64,000 bases of DNA, from positions 6,820,001 through 6,884,000 of the forward strand of contig NZ_CP135922.1 of NCBI RefSeq assembly GCF_032399705.1. Reading direction: 5' to 3'. The first letter of the stretch is position 1. Each line of letters starts with the position of its first letter. This document shows, piece by piece, positions 53,188 through 62,080 of the stretch. The stretch comes from Paenibacillus sp. BIC5C1 (lineage in GTDB: Bacteria > Bacillota > Bacilli > Paenibacillales > Paenibacillaceae). The notes beneath the pieces were generated by a model that was not told where the DNA came from, searched no databases, and was given only the letters and a program-made list of their open reading frames with translations. The translations under genes were made by a program, and so were the position numbers.

Positions 53188-54693
53188 TTATGGCCGGTCA
53201 ATGAAAATCCAGCCTGTTTCTTTTTCCTTATCTACAGATGCCCCAAGAGACTCTGCCATAAAGCGCAGCGGGACATAGGTTTTGCCGTTTTTGCCTACAT
53301 AGGCGGGTTCAACCATCGTTACTTCCTTGCCTGCAACGGTTGCCTTCTTGGAACCTACAGTCAGGATAATCTCATCGCCAGTGATATCGTCAATAACGAC
53401 GATTTTATCCGACCCTTTGGTCCATTTCACTTCAGCATCCAATTCCTCGGACAGATAACGAAGAGGAACAAATGTTGTATTTTTAACAGTGATTGCACCA
53501 TAGGATTCGTCGTCCGGATACAACATGACATATTTACGGGTGATTCCCGCTTCATCCTTCAACAGCTGATACACAAGTGAATTGGAATCAAAATTGCGCA
53601 ACATCTGACCTGGCGTGATATCTCCCTGCATCAGATCAATTGCACCGTCCGTTTTGTCCACGGCATCCACAGTTACTGGTCCACCAATATTCCACAGTTC
53701 ACTGTCACCGTATACGGATACCGATTTGATCGGCAGATCTTCAGAAGCAGGCAACGCTACTTTGAAATCATAAATCTGTTTACGGATATTCAGCGCGCTG
53801 TCCAGATAAAAGTCCAATTTGAGATTGGTATCTGTTCCGAATACCGTCTTCAGTTCAGGTGTTTCGGTCAACAAGCTGGCTAGTTCCTTGTCGTAATTGG
53901 CAAGAATCTCGTCAAGACCGCCCTTAATCGTTTCGTACAATGAAGCAACTTCGGCATCCCGTGATTCGCTAATCGTAGACGGAAGGGCACTGCCGTCGCC
54001 ATTATCAACTGTGTTGATTGTAACGAGGATAGGGTAGAACACATCATACAGATCTCCAATCAGATCCTTGAGTCCTTGCTCGTCCTGAGCAACACTTGTC
54101 AGAAACGGTTTAACCATGGCAAGAAGCTCTTCTCCACTGATCTCCACATGCAGCTTGGAGAGACTCAGCGATTCACCGTTAACCGATTCCTGTACCGGGG
54201 TTACGGAAATATTTTTCGGGTTGGACAAATGCTTCAGCGCAAAGGTCAGCAATTTCGGGGAAAGCTCCTCAATCTGCTTCTCCAACGCCTTCGTATCTAG
54301 CATAGGAAGCGTGTCATCCTCCAAAGATATGTATAGAGGCTTTTGCGCTCCATCTACATCAATGACCATTTCCGATTTATCCATCGACAGATGGAAAGGC
54401 AATTTCTTTCCTTGCATACTTAGTGTCCCTTTGACAGACGCCGTGCTGGAGTCCTTCACTTTGGCATCTTCAATATCCAATGAAATGGAATTAATGAGTT
54501 CAATCATTTGAAGAGCATCCTCATCGACGAGGTTTGCTGTCGGTTCAATTTTTATATGCATGGACTGTTTGGATTCACCGGACTTGACGGTTGTACTGTT
54601 GACAACGGCTTTGCCAATATCTACGCCACCTACGGCTTGACATCCCGTAAGCGCAACCATCATCAAAACGAGTGGTACGGCAAGCCACTTCAC
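53188..54693 (-). CDS. Stalk domain lipoprotein (copper amine oxidase N-terminal-like domain)
   Basis: A 501-residue secreted lipoprotein. The signal peptide is followed by the lipobox LTGC. The long middle part has no clear family. The C-terminal about 115 residues hold the stalk domain common in Paenibacillus surface proteins: PLRYLSEELDAEVKWTKGSDKIVV and YVPLRFMAESLGASVDKEKETGWIFI. The start is uncertain. The first codon used is GTG at 54693, but the only ribosome binding site (AAGGAGG) lies about 24 bases upstream, just before ATC GTA TCA codons in frame. A non-standard start or unseen sequence variation is possible. Function is unknown. Confidence 0.8.
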   Translation of the reverse strand: MKWLAVPLVLMMVALTGCQAVGGVDIGKAVVNSTTVKSGESKQSMHIKIEPTANLVDEDALQMIELINSISLDIEDAKVKDSSTASVKGTLSMQGKKLPFHLSMDKSEMVIDVDGAQKPLYISLEDDTLPMLDTKALEKQIEELSPKLLTFALKHLSNPKNISVTPVQESVNGESLSLSKLHVEISGEELLAMVKPFLTSVAQDEQGLKDLIGDLYDVFYPILVTINTVDNGDGSALPSTISESRDAEVASLYETIKGGLDEILANYDKELASLLTETPELKTVFGTDTNLKLDFYLDSALNIRKQIYDFKVALPASEDLPIKSVSVYGDSELWNIGGPVTVDAVDKTDGAIDLMQGDITPGQMLRNFDSNSLVYQLLKDEAGITRKYVMLYPDDESYGAITVKNTTFVPLRYLSEELDAEVKWTKGSDKIVVIDDITGDEIILTVGSKKATVAGKEVTMVEPAYVGKNGKTYVPLRFMAESLGASVDKEKETGWIFIDRP

Positions 54694-54798
54694 TAGCTTG
54701 TGATTTTTGATACGATCTCCTCCTTAGGAAAAATGTGGTTCACTCCTATTATGAGGGTTATAGGTAATTGTTGTAAACCAGATCCATAAATAAATACC

Positions 54799-54825
54799 AA
54801 AAAAAGGCCGAACAAATGTCCGACC
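54799..54825 (-). terminator. Terminator of the small acidic gene
   Basis: Imperfect stem AGGTCGGACA and TGTTCGGCCT with seven T on the minus strand. Confidence 0.65.
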
Positions 54826-54905
54826 TCGGGTACGACGTATATTTAAATATTTGATGTAATTGGCTGCTATAACACTACGCCTATTCAAATCATAAACAGT
54901 TAAGT

Positions 54906-55037
54906 TTATTCTTTTTCTCTATCCTCTGCCTCTGTATCCTCATCCGATTCTTTACCATCGGTACGTGCAGGGGTTTCAAATTGATCCGGCTCGTCGTCTT
55001 GAATGGCTTTGTTCTCTTCATTCTGGTCCTGTGTCAT
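54906..55037 (-). CDS. Small acidic hypothetical protein (43 aa)
   Basis: ATG at 55037 follows AGAGAGGG with eight bases and opens a 43-codon frame, ending in a hairpin terminator. The product starts MTQDQNEENKAIQDDE and is almost all Asp, Glu, Gln, Asn and Lys, so it should be disordered and acidic. No family was recognised. Short acidic proteins are common in spore formers and are often annotated only as hypothetical. The clear ribosome binding site and dedicated terminator make it a real gene candidate. Confidence 0.65.
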   Translation of the reverse strand: MTQDQNEENKAIQDDEPDQFETPARTDGKESDEDTEAEDREKE

Positions 55038-55150
55038 ATCGTATTCCCTCTCTTCTACCGGATTTCAGGCACAGTCTGTGCCTTGTTTCTATCAATAACC
55101 GGAATTATGAAGAACTAAACAAACGTAGGTGCGAAATTTCAATTTAAAAT

Positions 55151-55618
55151 TTAGAAAATATAAAAGACAATCCCGTTCCCGCTTGCAGCCGTTGCCTGAA
55201 ATAAAGCCTGAACATCATTCAGTGCCTGAACGATCTCCTGGAATGTCTCCTCTGCGTCCCAATCATCCATGACAGGATACACGCCCTCAGCTACCATTTG
55301 TTCCAGGCTAAACCGTTTCTTCAATTCTTCAGGTGTCAGTTGTTCTAACGCCATGTACGCCTCAAGCACCTGTTCATTGTTCAGCAGGAACAGATCCATG
55401 TCTGAATAGTTGCCCAGATATTGTTCACCTGCCAAAGGGACCACATATCCCAGAGGAGGCTGCCCCTCTACCACTTCACCAGTCAACGTAAACTGTAGCA
55501 TCTGCCACATTTTATCGATATCCAGCTCGACCGAGCAATCATGTACACTGACTTCACCTGACTTAATGGATTCAACCAATTCATTGGTGACAACAAGATA
55601 TCTGCCGGACATGCCCAT
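55151..55618 (-). CDS. DUF1877 (YfbM-like) family protein
   Basis: A 155-residue cytoplasmic protein matching the DUF1877 pattern seen in E. coli YfbM: MGMSGRYLVVTNELVESI at the N-terminus, then LDIDKMWQMLQFTLTG and PPLGYVVPLAG. The tail is acidic, with no membrane segment. The family function is unknown. The ATG at 55618 follows AGGAGGG. It stands alone, divergent from the DUF4385 gene. Confidence 0.8.
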   Translation of the reverse strand: MGMSGRYLVVTNELVESIKSGEVSVHDCSVELDIDKMWQMLQFTLTGEVVEGQPPLGYVVPLAGEQYLGNYSDMDLFLLNNEQVLEAYMALEQLTPEELKKRFSLEQMVAEGVYPVMDDWDAEETFQEIVQALNDVQALFQATAASGNGIVFYIF

Positions 55619-55734
55619 ACCCTTATCCCTCCTATGTATATACTTCTCTTCCTTCCCATTAACCGTGCATGTTGTACAAGAATCGGGGTAAAGAGGTGGA
55701 AAGGAACAATAATCTTCAAGGAGGAGCGGAATCC

Positions 55735-56211
55735 ATGAAAAAGTTTGATTACAGCCTCAATTACGAGGAGCTTGATCTGCGCAAGCAGCCTGAACTGTAT
55801 ACCATTGGCCGGGGGGAACAAGGGGTATTAATGGTGGAGCCCTACAAAAGCGAGATTCTACCGCACTGGCGGTTCAAAACACCTGAAATTGCGAAAGAAT
55901 CCTCGCAGAAGATCTACGAACTATTTTTGGAGTATAAGAAAAGGGATGACTTTGTCGGTATGGATATGGCACGCAAGTTTTTGCAAATGGGTTATACGCG
56001 GGCAAGGCGGTATACGAATCATAAAGGCGGACGCAAATATTCGAAGGAGGACGGCTCCATCCTGCCTTATCAGAATGATAAGGTGAAGGCTGAATCAGCA
56101 GCCATTTTCAAAGCACAATGGGAGATTGCCAAAACGGACCGGGATTATGTGAAAATGAAGCAGGAGCACCGGGAAAAGTACGAGTCGGAGAACACGCAGG
56201 AGCATGGGTGA
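55735..56211 (+). CDS. DUF4385 family protein
   Basis: A 158-residue cytoplasmic protein matching DUF4385: FDYSLNYEELDLRKQPELY, GVLMVEPYKSEILPHWRFKTPEIA, DFVGMDMARKFLQMGYTRARRYTNHKGGRKY, then a charged tail. It is found in both bacteria and phages and has no known activity. I moved the start from an upstream frame extension to the ATG at 55735, which follows AAGGAGGAG. The upstream codons contain non-conserved sequence. It is divergent from the DUF1877 gene. Confidence 0.85.
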   Translation: MKKFDYSLNYEELDLRKQPELYTIGRGEQGVLMVEPYKSEILPHWRFKTPEIAKESSQKIYELFLEYKKRDDFVGMDMARKFLQMGYTRARRYTNHKGGRKYSKEDGSILPYQNDKVKAESAAIFKAQWEIAKTDRDYVKMKQEHREKYESENTQEHG

Positions 56212-56308
56212 AAATACATGATTCATGCAGATGTTCATTTTGATATAATGCAATACATCAAGCTTCATACACGAGATTAACGATGTACACCCATCCAAAG
56301 GAGCCCTC

Positions 56309-58072
56309 ATGAACCCACCTAGCCACCATTTCGTTCTGACGCTTGTTTGCATCACCCTGTGTCTGTTTATTCTGCTTCCTCTGCCTGCGTCTGCAGCCAA
56401 GTCTGAACTTGCCAGACAACATGAAATGACGGCCTTTGGTCCGCTACAAAGCGATGTTGACGGGATGCAGCCGGGATGGAACCTGGGAAATTCCCTGGAC
56501 ACGGTCGGACCTGATGAAACGTATTGGGGAAACCCGCGAGTTACCCGCGAACTGATACAGCAGATCGCTGCTAAGGGATACCGAAGTATTCGCATTCCCG
56601 TCACATGGGATGGGCATATTGGGGATGCACCAGACTATACTGTTGATCCAGCATACATGGCTCGTGTTCAGGAGGTTGTCCAATGGGCGCTGGAAACCAA
56701 TCTCTATGTCGTTGTGAACGTTCACCATGATTCCTATCTGTGGATTAGCCAACTGGAGACGGACCATGATCAGGTGCTTTCCCGTTATAAAGCAATATGG
56801 GCTCAGATTGCCACGCAGTTCAAAGATAAACCACGTAAGCTGATGTTTGAGAGTGTTAACGAACCGCGCTTTAACCGCGGAGCAACAAATGCAGGCGACA
56901 TGGGCTCAGGCAGCAATATTAATGAGGCACGGCAGCTGGAGCTTTTGCATGAATTAAACACTGCATTTGTTGAGCTGGTACGAGAAACGGGTGGAAATAA
57001 CAGCGAGCGCCCGTTAGTCCTGCCTACGCTGGAAAGTTCACCAACACAGGTGAGACTCGACAGTTTGAGGCAGACGATAGCCGGGCTGAAGGACCACAAC
57101 CTGATTGCTACGGTGCATTATTACGGATACTGGCCGTTCAGCGTCAACATTGCAGGACATACCACCTTCGACACGGATACGAAAAATGATGCGGCCAGCA
57201 CGTTCAACAATGTGTACAACACGCTGGTTGTTCAAGGTATTCCGGTTATTCTCGGTGAATACGGCCTGCTCGGTTTTGACAAACATACCGATGTCATCGA
57301 ACAGGGAGAGAAGCTGAAATATTTTGAATTCGTCGGCCATCAGTCAAAAGAAAAAAAGATCGCGTCCATGTTATGGGACAACGGTCAGCATCTGAATCGG
57401 CAAACATTCCAGTGGGCTGACCCGGATTTATTCCAGATGATCCAAGCTTCCTGGACAGGACGCTCTGCCATAGGTGAAAGCGATCTGCTCTATTTCAGAC
57501 AAGGTTCGCCTGTGGGAGACAGACAATTGACGATCAAGTTAAACGGAAACAAACTGGTTGCCCTGTATGCGAGTGATCAGATGCTGCAAGCTGGCACGGA
57601 TTATTCGTTCACTGGCAGCACGTTGACCGTCAAAGCCGCTGCGTTATCCCGGATGATCAGCTCAAGTCAGAAGCTTGGGAACAACGGGATACTCACAGCG
57701 AAATTCAATCAGGGGGCAGAATGGAACTGGAATGTGATTGTGTTTACGGAGCCTGAGTTGAGCGGCGCAACAGGTACGGTAGACTCCTTCTCCATTCCTA
57801 CCCAGTTTCAAGGTGATCAGCTTGCCACGATGGAGGCTGTGTATACATCTGGTGAGAATACCACGCCACAGGACTGGACACCGTATAAGGAATTCTTGAG
57901 TACATTTGCTCCTTCTTATGAAACGAATGAAATTAAACTACAGCCCGATTGGCTCAAAGAACTGCGCGACGGACAGATCGAGCTGACATTTCACTTCTGG
58001 AGTGGTGAGCTCATTCGCTACACTCTGATTAAGAACGGAAATCTGGTGACTGGCAAGGTACAAAATAATTGA
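56309..58072 (+). CDS. Secreted GH5 endoglucanase with CBM_X2 module
   Basis: A 587-residue secreted glycoside hydrolase. The signal peptide ends near SAAK (residue 30). The GH5 barrel (about 40-385) has GWNLGNSLD, RIPVTW, NVHHD, VNEPRF with acid Glu185, ATVHYYGYWPF, and ILGEYGL with nucleophile Glu317. A CBM_X2-type module follows (about 400-495, with TIKLNGNKLVAL), then a further beta-rich binding module (about 500-585, with YKEFLSTFAPSYETNEIKL). It probably cuts beta-1,4-glucans or mixed-linkage and xyloglucan chains. The ATG follows AAAGGAG. It is transcribed alone and ended by a hairpin. Confidence 0.92.
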   Translation: MNPPSHHFVLTLVCITLCLFILLPLPASAAKSELARQHEMTAFGPLQSDVDGMQPGWNLGNSLDTVGPDETYWGNPRVTRELIQQIAAKGYRSIRIPVTWDGHIGDAPDYTVDPAYMARVQEVVQWALETNLYVVVNVHHDSYLWISQLETDHDQVLSRYKAIWAQIATQFKDKPRKLMFESVNEPRFNRGATNAGDMGSGSNINEARQLELLHELNTAFVELVRETGGNNSERPLVLPTLESSPTQVRLDSLRQTIAGLKDHNLIATVHYYGYWPFSVNIAGHTTFDTDTKNDAASTFNNVYNTLVVQGIPVILGEYGLLGFDKHTDVIEQGEKLKYFEFVGHQSKEKKIASMLWDNGQHLNRQTFQWADPDLFQMIQASWTGRSAIGESDLLYFRQGSPVGDRQLTIKLNGNKLVALYASDQMLQAGTDYSFTGSTLTVKAAALSRMISSSQKLGNNGILTAKFNQGAEWNWNVIVFTEPELSGATGTVDSFSIPTQFQGDQLATMEAVYTSGENTTPQDWTPYKEFLSTFAPSYETNEIKLQPDWLKELRDGQIELTFHFWSGELIRYTLIKNGNLVTGKVQNN

Positions 58073-58165
58073 AACTGATCGCGGGTTGGGATTGTACGAC
58101 CCGTTGATTGCAATGGGCGCTGCTGGATGCAGCCTGACCTATGAAGTATTGAAGATTGTTCAAGT

Positions 58166-58206
58166 AAAGACGCTACCAGTGGGTAATCCCCGCTGGCAGC
58201 GTCTTT
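58166..58206 (+). terminator. Terminator of the GH5 gene
   Basis: Stem AAAGACGCTACCAG and CTGGCAGCGTCTTT followed by a few T. It lies between convergent genes. Confidence 0.8.
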
Positions 58207-58228
58207 CGGTTTGGTAAGTTTGGTATGG

Positions 58229-59044
58229 TTAAGCCTGTGCCTTTTGCGGCTTGCCGCTTTTCGAACGGGGCCGAAGCATGCCCCCTACGATGCGCAGCAT
58301 TTGTCTGCGCGGCATAAGGCGAGCAAACTGGGCCGTCCAGTAATTGGAGGCACCTGGCACAGCATACGGCTTGCCTGACGCCAACGCCTTCATCGCTACT
58401 TCCACAACATGCTCGGGCGTATCCCGTTTGCCTACCGAGGCCTCTTCGGCTCCTACTACGTCAAAGAATGAGGTATCGGTCGAGCCAGGGCATAGAGCCA
58501 AAAACTGAACGCCTCGCTTCCGGTTCTCTTCATACAACGCCTCTGTAAAAGAAAGAACGAAAGATTTCGTAGCCCCATATACAGCCATGTATGGGTCAGG
58601 TTGAAAAGCAGCCGTTGAAGAAACGTTGATGACGGTGCCGTTCCGTTTTTGCAGCATGCCTGGCAGGAAAAGATGGGTCATGTTCATGACTGCGAGTACA
58701 TTCAGCATAATCTCTTCCTGCTGCCGTGCACCATCCACCTGTTCAAACATTCCATGCGTGGCAAATCCCGCATTGTTGATTAATACATTAACCTGTATGC
58801 CCCGATTCATACATTCCTCATAAACGTGTTGTGGTGCATCCGCCTGGGATAGATCCGCTACAATTACTTCCGTCTTCACTTGATAGGTTCGCTCAATCCG
58901 TTCTGCCAGTTGACGCAATTTGGACTCTGTTCGAGCCACCAAGACCACATGTTTGCCTTTTGACGCCATCTCCAATGCAAAAGTCTGCCCAATTCCTGAA
59001 GAAGCCCCCGTAATGAGTACCCATTGATTTTGAACCTGCTTCAT
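58229..59044 (-). CDS. Short-chain dehydrogenase/reductase
   Basis: A 271-residue SDR of the classical DltE/YqjQ-like group. The cofactor motif is ITGASSGIG (about residue 11), NNAG follows at about 90, and the catalytic Ser-Tyr-Lys lies in NVSSTAAF and YGATKSF. An Arg after the first strand (VARTESKL) suggests NADPH. The C-terminus is basic (RRQMLRIVGGMLRPRSKSGKPQ), which could give membrane contact. The substrate is unknown. It is divergent from a TetR regulator, with one operator near its own start, so its transcription is probably repressed by that protein. Confidence 0.9.
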   Translation of the reverse strand: MKQVQNQWVLITGASSGIGQTFALEMASKGKHVVLVARTESKLRQLAERIERTYQVKTEVIVADLSQADAPQHVYEECMNRGIQVNVLINNAGFATHGMFEQVDGARQQEEIMLNVLAVMNMTHLFLPGMLQKRNGTVINVSSTAAFQPDPYMAVYGATKSFVLSFTEALYEENRKRGVQFLALCPGSTDTSFFDVVGAEEASVGKRDTPEHVVEVAMKALASGKPYAVPGASNYWTAQFARLMPRRQMLRIVGGMLRPRSKSGKPQKAQA

Positions 59045-59080
59045 ATCTCATCCACCTTTTTCGGACACTCGTTTTTTATT

Positions 59081-59095
59081 GGAAACACTGTTTCC
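59081..59095. promoter_or_regulatory. TetR operator, SDR side
   Basis: GGAAACACTGTTTCC is a perfect 7-1-7 palindrome in the SDR-TetR divergent region, 37 bases upstream of the SDR start. Confidence 0.65.
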
Positions 59096-59185
59096 TAATG
59101 AAATCATCGTACTCCCTTGTCTTCTTACTGTCAACTTCTTTTGATCATTTGACGATTTCCAACGTAAAACAGTAGAATGACGATA

Positions 59186-59200
59186 AGAAACACGGTTTCC
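59186..59200. promoter_or_regulatory. TetR operator, TetR side
   Basis: AGAAACACGGTTTCC matches the perfect site at 59081 in 13 of 15 positions and lies 37 bases before the TetR ATG. The two sites suggest control of both divergent promoters. Confidence 0.6.
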
Positions 59201-59236
59201 GTTAAACAACAATATGGATGTATGAGGATGAGATAG

Positions 59237-59896
59237 ATGAAAGATCACAATTCGGGTTCCAAAGAATCCGCTCACACAGTTACTACCTTTCAGGAAGCCA
59301 GACTCCAGCACTCCGAAAACCTGCGCCAAAATATTGTGCATGCCGCCGCATCCTTGCTGCAAGAGCACGGCCCCGAGGCCGTTACAGTTCGGCGCGTGGC
59401 AGAACGAATGGAGTGCTCCACCAAAATCATATATAACCTTTTTGGCAAGAAAGAAGGGTTAGCCAAATACCTATATATGGAGGGGTGCTCCCTCCTATCC
59501 CAATCGTTTGAATCCGTGCCTCAGCAAGCATCATTCGAGAATTATTTTCGCGATCTCGCTTATGCCTACTGGGATTTCGGAATTACACAATCCAGCTTCT
59601 ATCAGCTGATGTTTGGCGGTTCATTTGCAGAATTCAAACCAGATGCAGAGAGTCTGCAAGGAACAGCAACTGCTCTCAAACAAATTACGTCCCTGGTTGC
59701 GGCCTCAATTGAGCAGGGAATGCTTAAGGAGAACGATCTACTGCTTGCTGTCCGTATGATATGGGCCCCTCTACATGGTGTCATCCACCTGTACCTGGGA
59801 GGCCATATTGAGACTGAAGAGGCCGCGAAACGGCTATACGATCATACGTTGTCCATGGTTATTCTCTCCCTTGTTGGGGTATCTTCCAATGGCTAA
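59237..59896 (+). CDS. TetR family transcriptional regulator
   Basis: A 219-residue TetR-type repressor. The N-terminal helix-turn-helix is IVHAAASLLQEHGPEAVTVRRVAERMECSTKIIYNLFGKKEGL (about 34-76). The remainder is the helical ligand and dimer domain, which carries features of the WHG-domain type (RMIWAPLHGVIHLYLGG). The ATG at 59237 follows GAGGAT at acceptable spacing. It is divergent from the SDR gene. The two palindromes flanking the promoters are its probable operators. The inducer may be an SDR substrate. Confidence 0.9.
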   Translation: MKDHNSGSKESAHTVTTFQEARLQHSENLRQNIVHAAASLLQEHGPEAVTVRRVAERMECSTKIIYNLFGKKEGLAKYLYMEGCSLLSQSFESVPQQASFENYFRDLAYAYWDFGITQSSFYQLMFGGSFAEFKPDAESLQGTATALKQITSLVAASIEQGMLKENDLLLAVRMIWAPLHGVIHLYLGGHIETEEAAKRLYDHTLSMVILSLVGVSSNG

Positions 59897-59920
59897 GCCA
59901 TGAATTGATAAGGAAACGAA

Positions 59921-59968
59921 AGAAGGAGCAGGCACTTCATCGCTCGGATGAAGGACCTGCTCCTTCTT
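59921..59968. terminator. Terminator after the TetR gene
   Basis: Long stem AGAAGGAGCAGG and CCTGCTCCTTCT with an inner CTTCAT-ATGAAG stem. It lies between the convergent TetR and luciferase-like genes. Confidence 0.75.
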
Positions 59969-59999
59969 ATAATTATATATAAGGGATTACTATCGCTAA

Positions 60000-61061
60000 T
60001 TAACGTGCGGCTTCGTTCTCAGCTTCCCAACGCGAAATTTCAGCACGTACTTTGGGAGCGACTTCTTTGCCGAGCAGTTCAATAGCTTTCATCACTTCTT
60101 CATGCGGCATCGTACCGAGGGGAGTGTGTAACATGAAACGTGTGATACCCACCTCTTTGCGCAGATAGATAATCTTCTGAGCCACGGTATCTACATCACC
60201 CACATACAATGCGCCTTCCAGACTGCGTGCCGCGTCAAAGGTTGCACGGCTGTAGTGTCCCCAGCCGCGTTCACGGCCCAGTATGTTCATTACAGCCTGA
60301 GCTGGAGGGAAGAATTTCTCCACGGCTTCATCTGTTGTATCCGCAATGAACCCATGAGAGTGGGAAGCCACAGTCAGTTTGGATGCGTCGTGTCCTGCAT
60401 GTGCGGCTGCTTTTTTGTACAACTCCACCAGTGGTGCGAATTGAACGGGGCGTCCACCAATAATGGCGAGCACAAGTGGTAATCCAAGCAGACCTGCGCG
60501 GACAACCGATTCCTGGTTACCACCACTACCGATCCATACCGGAAGTTTTTCCTGTACCGGACGCGGGTAGATGCCCAGATTATTAAAGGAAGGGCGGTGT
60601 TTGCCTTCCCAAGTTACTTTTTCCGAATCACGCAGCTTTAAGAGTAGCTCCAATTTCTCGTCAAACAACTCATCATAGTCGTTCAGATCATAACCGAACA
60701 ATGGGAATGACTCAATGAATGATCCCCGCCCTGCCATAATCTCCGCACGCCCATTCGAAATGCCGTCCAGCGTTGCGAAATCCTGAAATACCCGTACCGG
60801 ATCAGCCGAAGATAGCACCGTTACAGCGCTGGTTAGGCGAATGCGTTTGGTCTGTGAAGCTGCGGCAGCCAGAATGACAGCTGGTGATGAAGCGGCATAG
60901 TCAGAACGATGGTGTTCTCCCACACCATACACATCCAGCCCCACCTGATCTGCCAAAACAATCTCTTCAACAACGTCGCGAATACGCTGCGCATGACTTA
61001 TAAGTTCTCCTGTGTTTACATCTGGGTTCGTTTCCACAAATGTACTGATTCCGATTTCCAT
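60000..61061 (-). CDS. LLM class flavin-dependent oxidoreductase
   Basis: A 353-residue luciferase-like FMN/F420-dependent monooxygenase family protein (TIM barrel). Visible motifs are VGEHHRSDYAASSPAV, SAVTVLSSADPVRVFQDFATLD, GRAEIMAGRGSF, PVWIGSGG (phosphate-binding loop) and GITRFMLHTPLG. It uses reduced flavin, and the substrate is unknown. In Paenibacillus it may be a nitroalkane- or alkanal-type oxidase, which cannot be settled here. The ATG follows a GGAGGA-type site. It is monocistronic. Confidence 0.88.
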   Translation of the reverse strand: MEIGISTFVETNPDVNTGELISHAQRIRDVVEEIVLADQVGLDVYGVGEHHRSDYAASSPAVILAAAASQTKRIRLTSAVTVLSSADPVRVFQDFATLDGISNGRAEIMAGRGSFIESFPLFGYDLNDYDELFDEKLELLLKLRDSEKVTWEGKHRPSFNNLGIYPRPVQEKLPVWIGSGGNQESVVRAGLLGLPLVLAIIGGRPVQFAPLVELYKKAAAHAGHDASKLTVASHSHGFIADTTDEAVEKFFPPAQAVMNILGRERGWGHYSRATFDAARSLEGALYVGDVDTVAQKIIYLRKEVGITRFMLHTPLGTMPHEEVMKAIELLGKEVAPKVRAEISRWEAENEAAR

Positions 61062-61168
61062 TGTCTATTCCTCCCTGTTATGAAGCGATCCGTCGTTTAT
61101 CTAACCTATTGTAAGTAGATCACCTTTTGTTATTTGTCTTAATATTGAACTATTTTGAGGAAAAATAC

Positions 61169-61197
61169 AAGTGCCCCCTGTTTTCCAGAGGGCACTT
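61169..61197 (-). terminator. Terminator of the T-box-linked methyltransferase gene
   Basis: Stem AAGTGCCCTC and GGGGGCACTT with a moderate T-rich tail on the minus strand. Confidence 0.7.
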
Positions 61198-61229
61198 TCG
61201 TGACATATTCTTATCAAAATCCAATGATT

Positions 61230-62048
61230 TCATGATGATTTCTTTTTCCCAATGTACAGCAGATGAGACGAGATTCCCAGTATTGACGGGTCTTTGGCCG
61301 CCTCAATCATATACTGGATCAACTCATCGTATTCCCCGCGTTCTTTCCAATATTGCTGCTGCTCTTCTGTGAGCATGGCTCTCAGACTGGACGATCCAAT
61401 CAGGTCTACCGTTTCGAATCCGTACTGCTCCATAAATGGGTTAATATCCTGTATATTAAAATAATACGCTCCCGTAAACCGTCCTTGATCCAGATGATCG
61501 AATGTCCCCTTTTCCACAAAAGACCGGATAGCTTCCATGTGGTCATGTGGTTTCCATTGCTGCGGGAATTGCAAAGAGGTAATGCCCATTCGCATCCGGC
61601 TCTGCATCGCTACAAACACAGTTCCCCCACGCTTGGTGACCCGATGCAGCTCCCGTACCGCAGCCACTCGCTCTTCTTCCGTCTGCAAATGATACAACGG
61701 TCCCAGCATCAGCGACGCATCATATGTCTCATCTGCAATACCGTCCAGATGGGTCGCATCCAACGCATAAAATCCTTCAAACTTCCGTGTCAAATCCAAT
61801 TCCTTTGCCTTCTGCTGAGCCATATCCACAGATGCAGGGGTCAGGTCTGACAGCGTGACATGGTATCCGAGCTTAGCAAGCTCCATCGCATATTTGCCTG
61901 GTCCTGCGCCATTATCAAGCACAAGTCCGGTTGCCGGAAGTGACTCTCGGATATAATGCATATTAATGATGAACTCCAGCGGTTCCCGGTCCAACCTTCC
62001 CCACTCGTCAAATCTGGAATAATACTCAATCACACGTGATCTTTCCAT
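61230..62048 (-). CDS. Class I SAM-dependent methyltransferase under T-box control
   Basis: A 272-residue cytoplasmic methyltransferase. Motif I reads VLDNGAGPGKYAMELAKLGY (about residue 43), motif II LSDLTPASVDMAQQKA, motif III YDASLMLGPLYHLQTEEERVAAVRELHRVTKRGGTVFVAM. The N-terminal RVIEYYSRFDEWGRLDREPLEF is typical of a small-molecule methyltransferase subgroup. I chose the ATG at 62048, because AGGTG lies seven bases before it. A longer frame reaches 62084 and runs into the T-box terminator. The gene is preceded by a full T-box riboswitch, which is unusual for a methyltransferase. The substrate is unknown. Confidence 0.87.
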   Translation of the reverse strand: MERSRVIEYYSRFDEWGRLDREPLEFIINMHYIRESLPATGLVLDNGAGPGKYAMELAKLGYHVTLSDLTPASVDMAQQKAKELDLTRKFEGFYALDATHLDGIADETYDASLMLGPLYHLQTEEERVAAVRELHRVTKRGGTVFVAMQSRMRMGITSLQFPQQWKPHDHMEAIRSFVEKGTFDHLDQGRFTGAYYFNIQDINPFMEQYGFETVDLIGSSSLRAMLTEEQQQYWKERGEYDELIQYMIEAAKDPSILGISSHLLYIGKKKSS

Positions 62049-62080
62049 AATTCTGCACCTGCCTTTTCTCAACATCAAGG

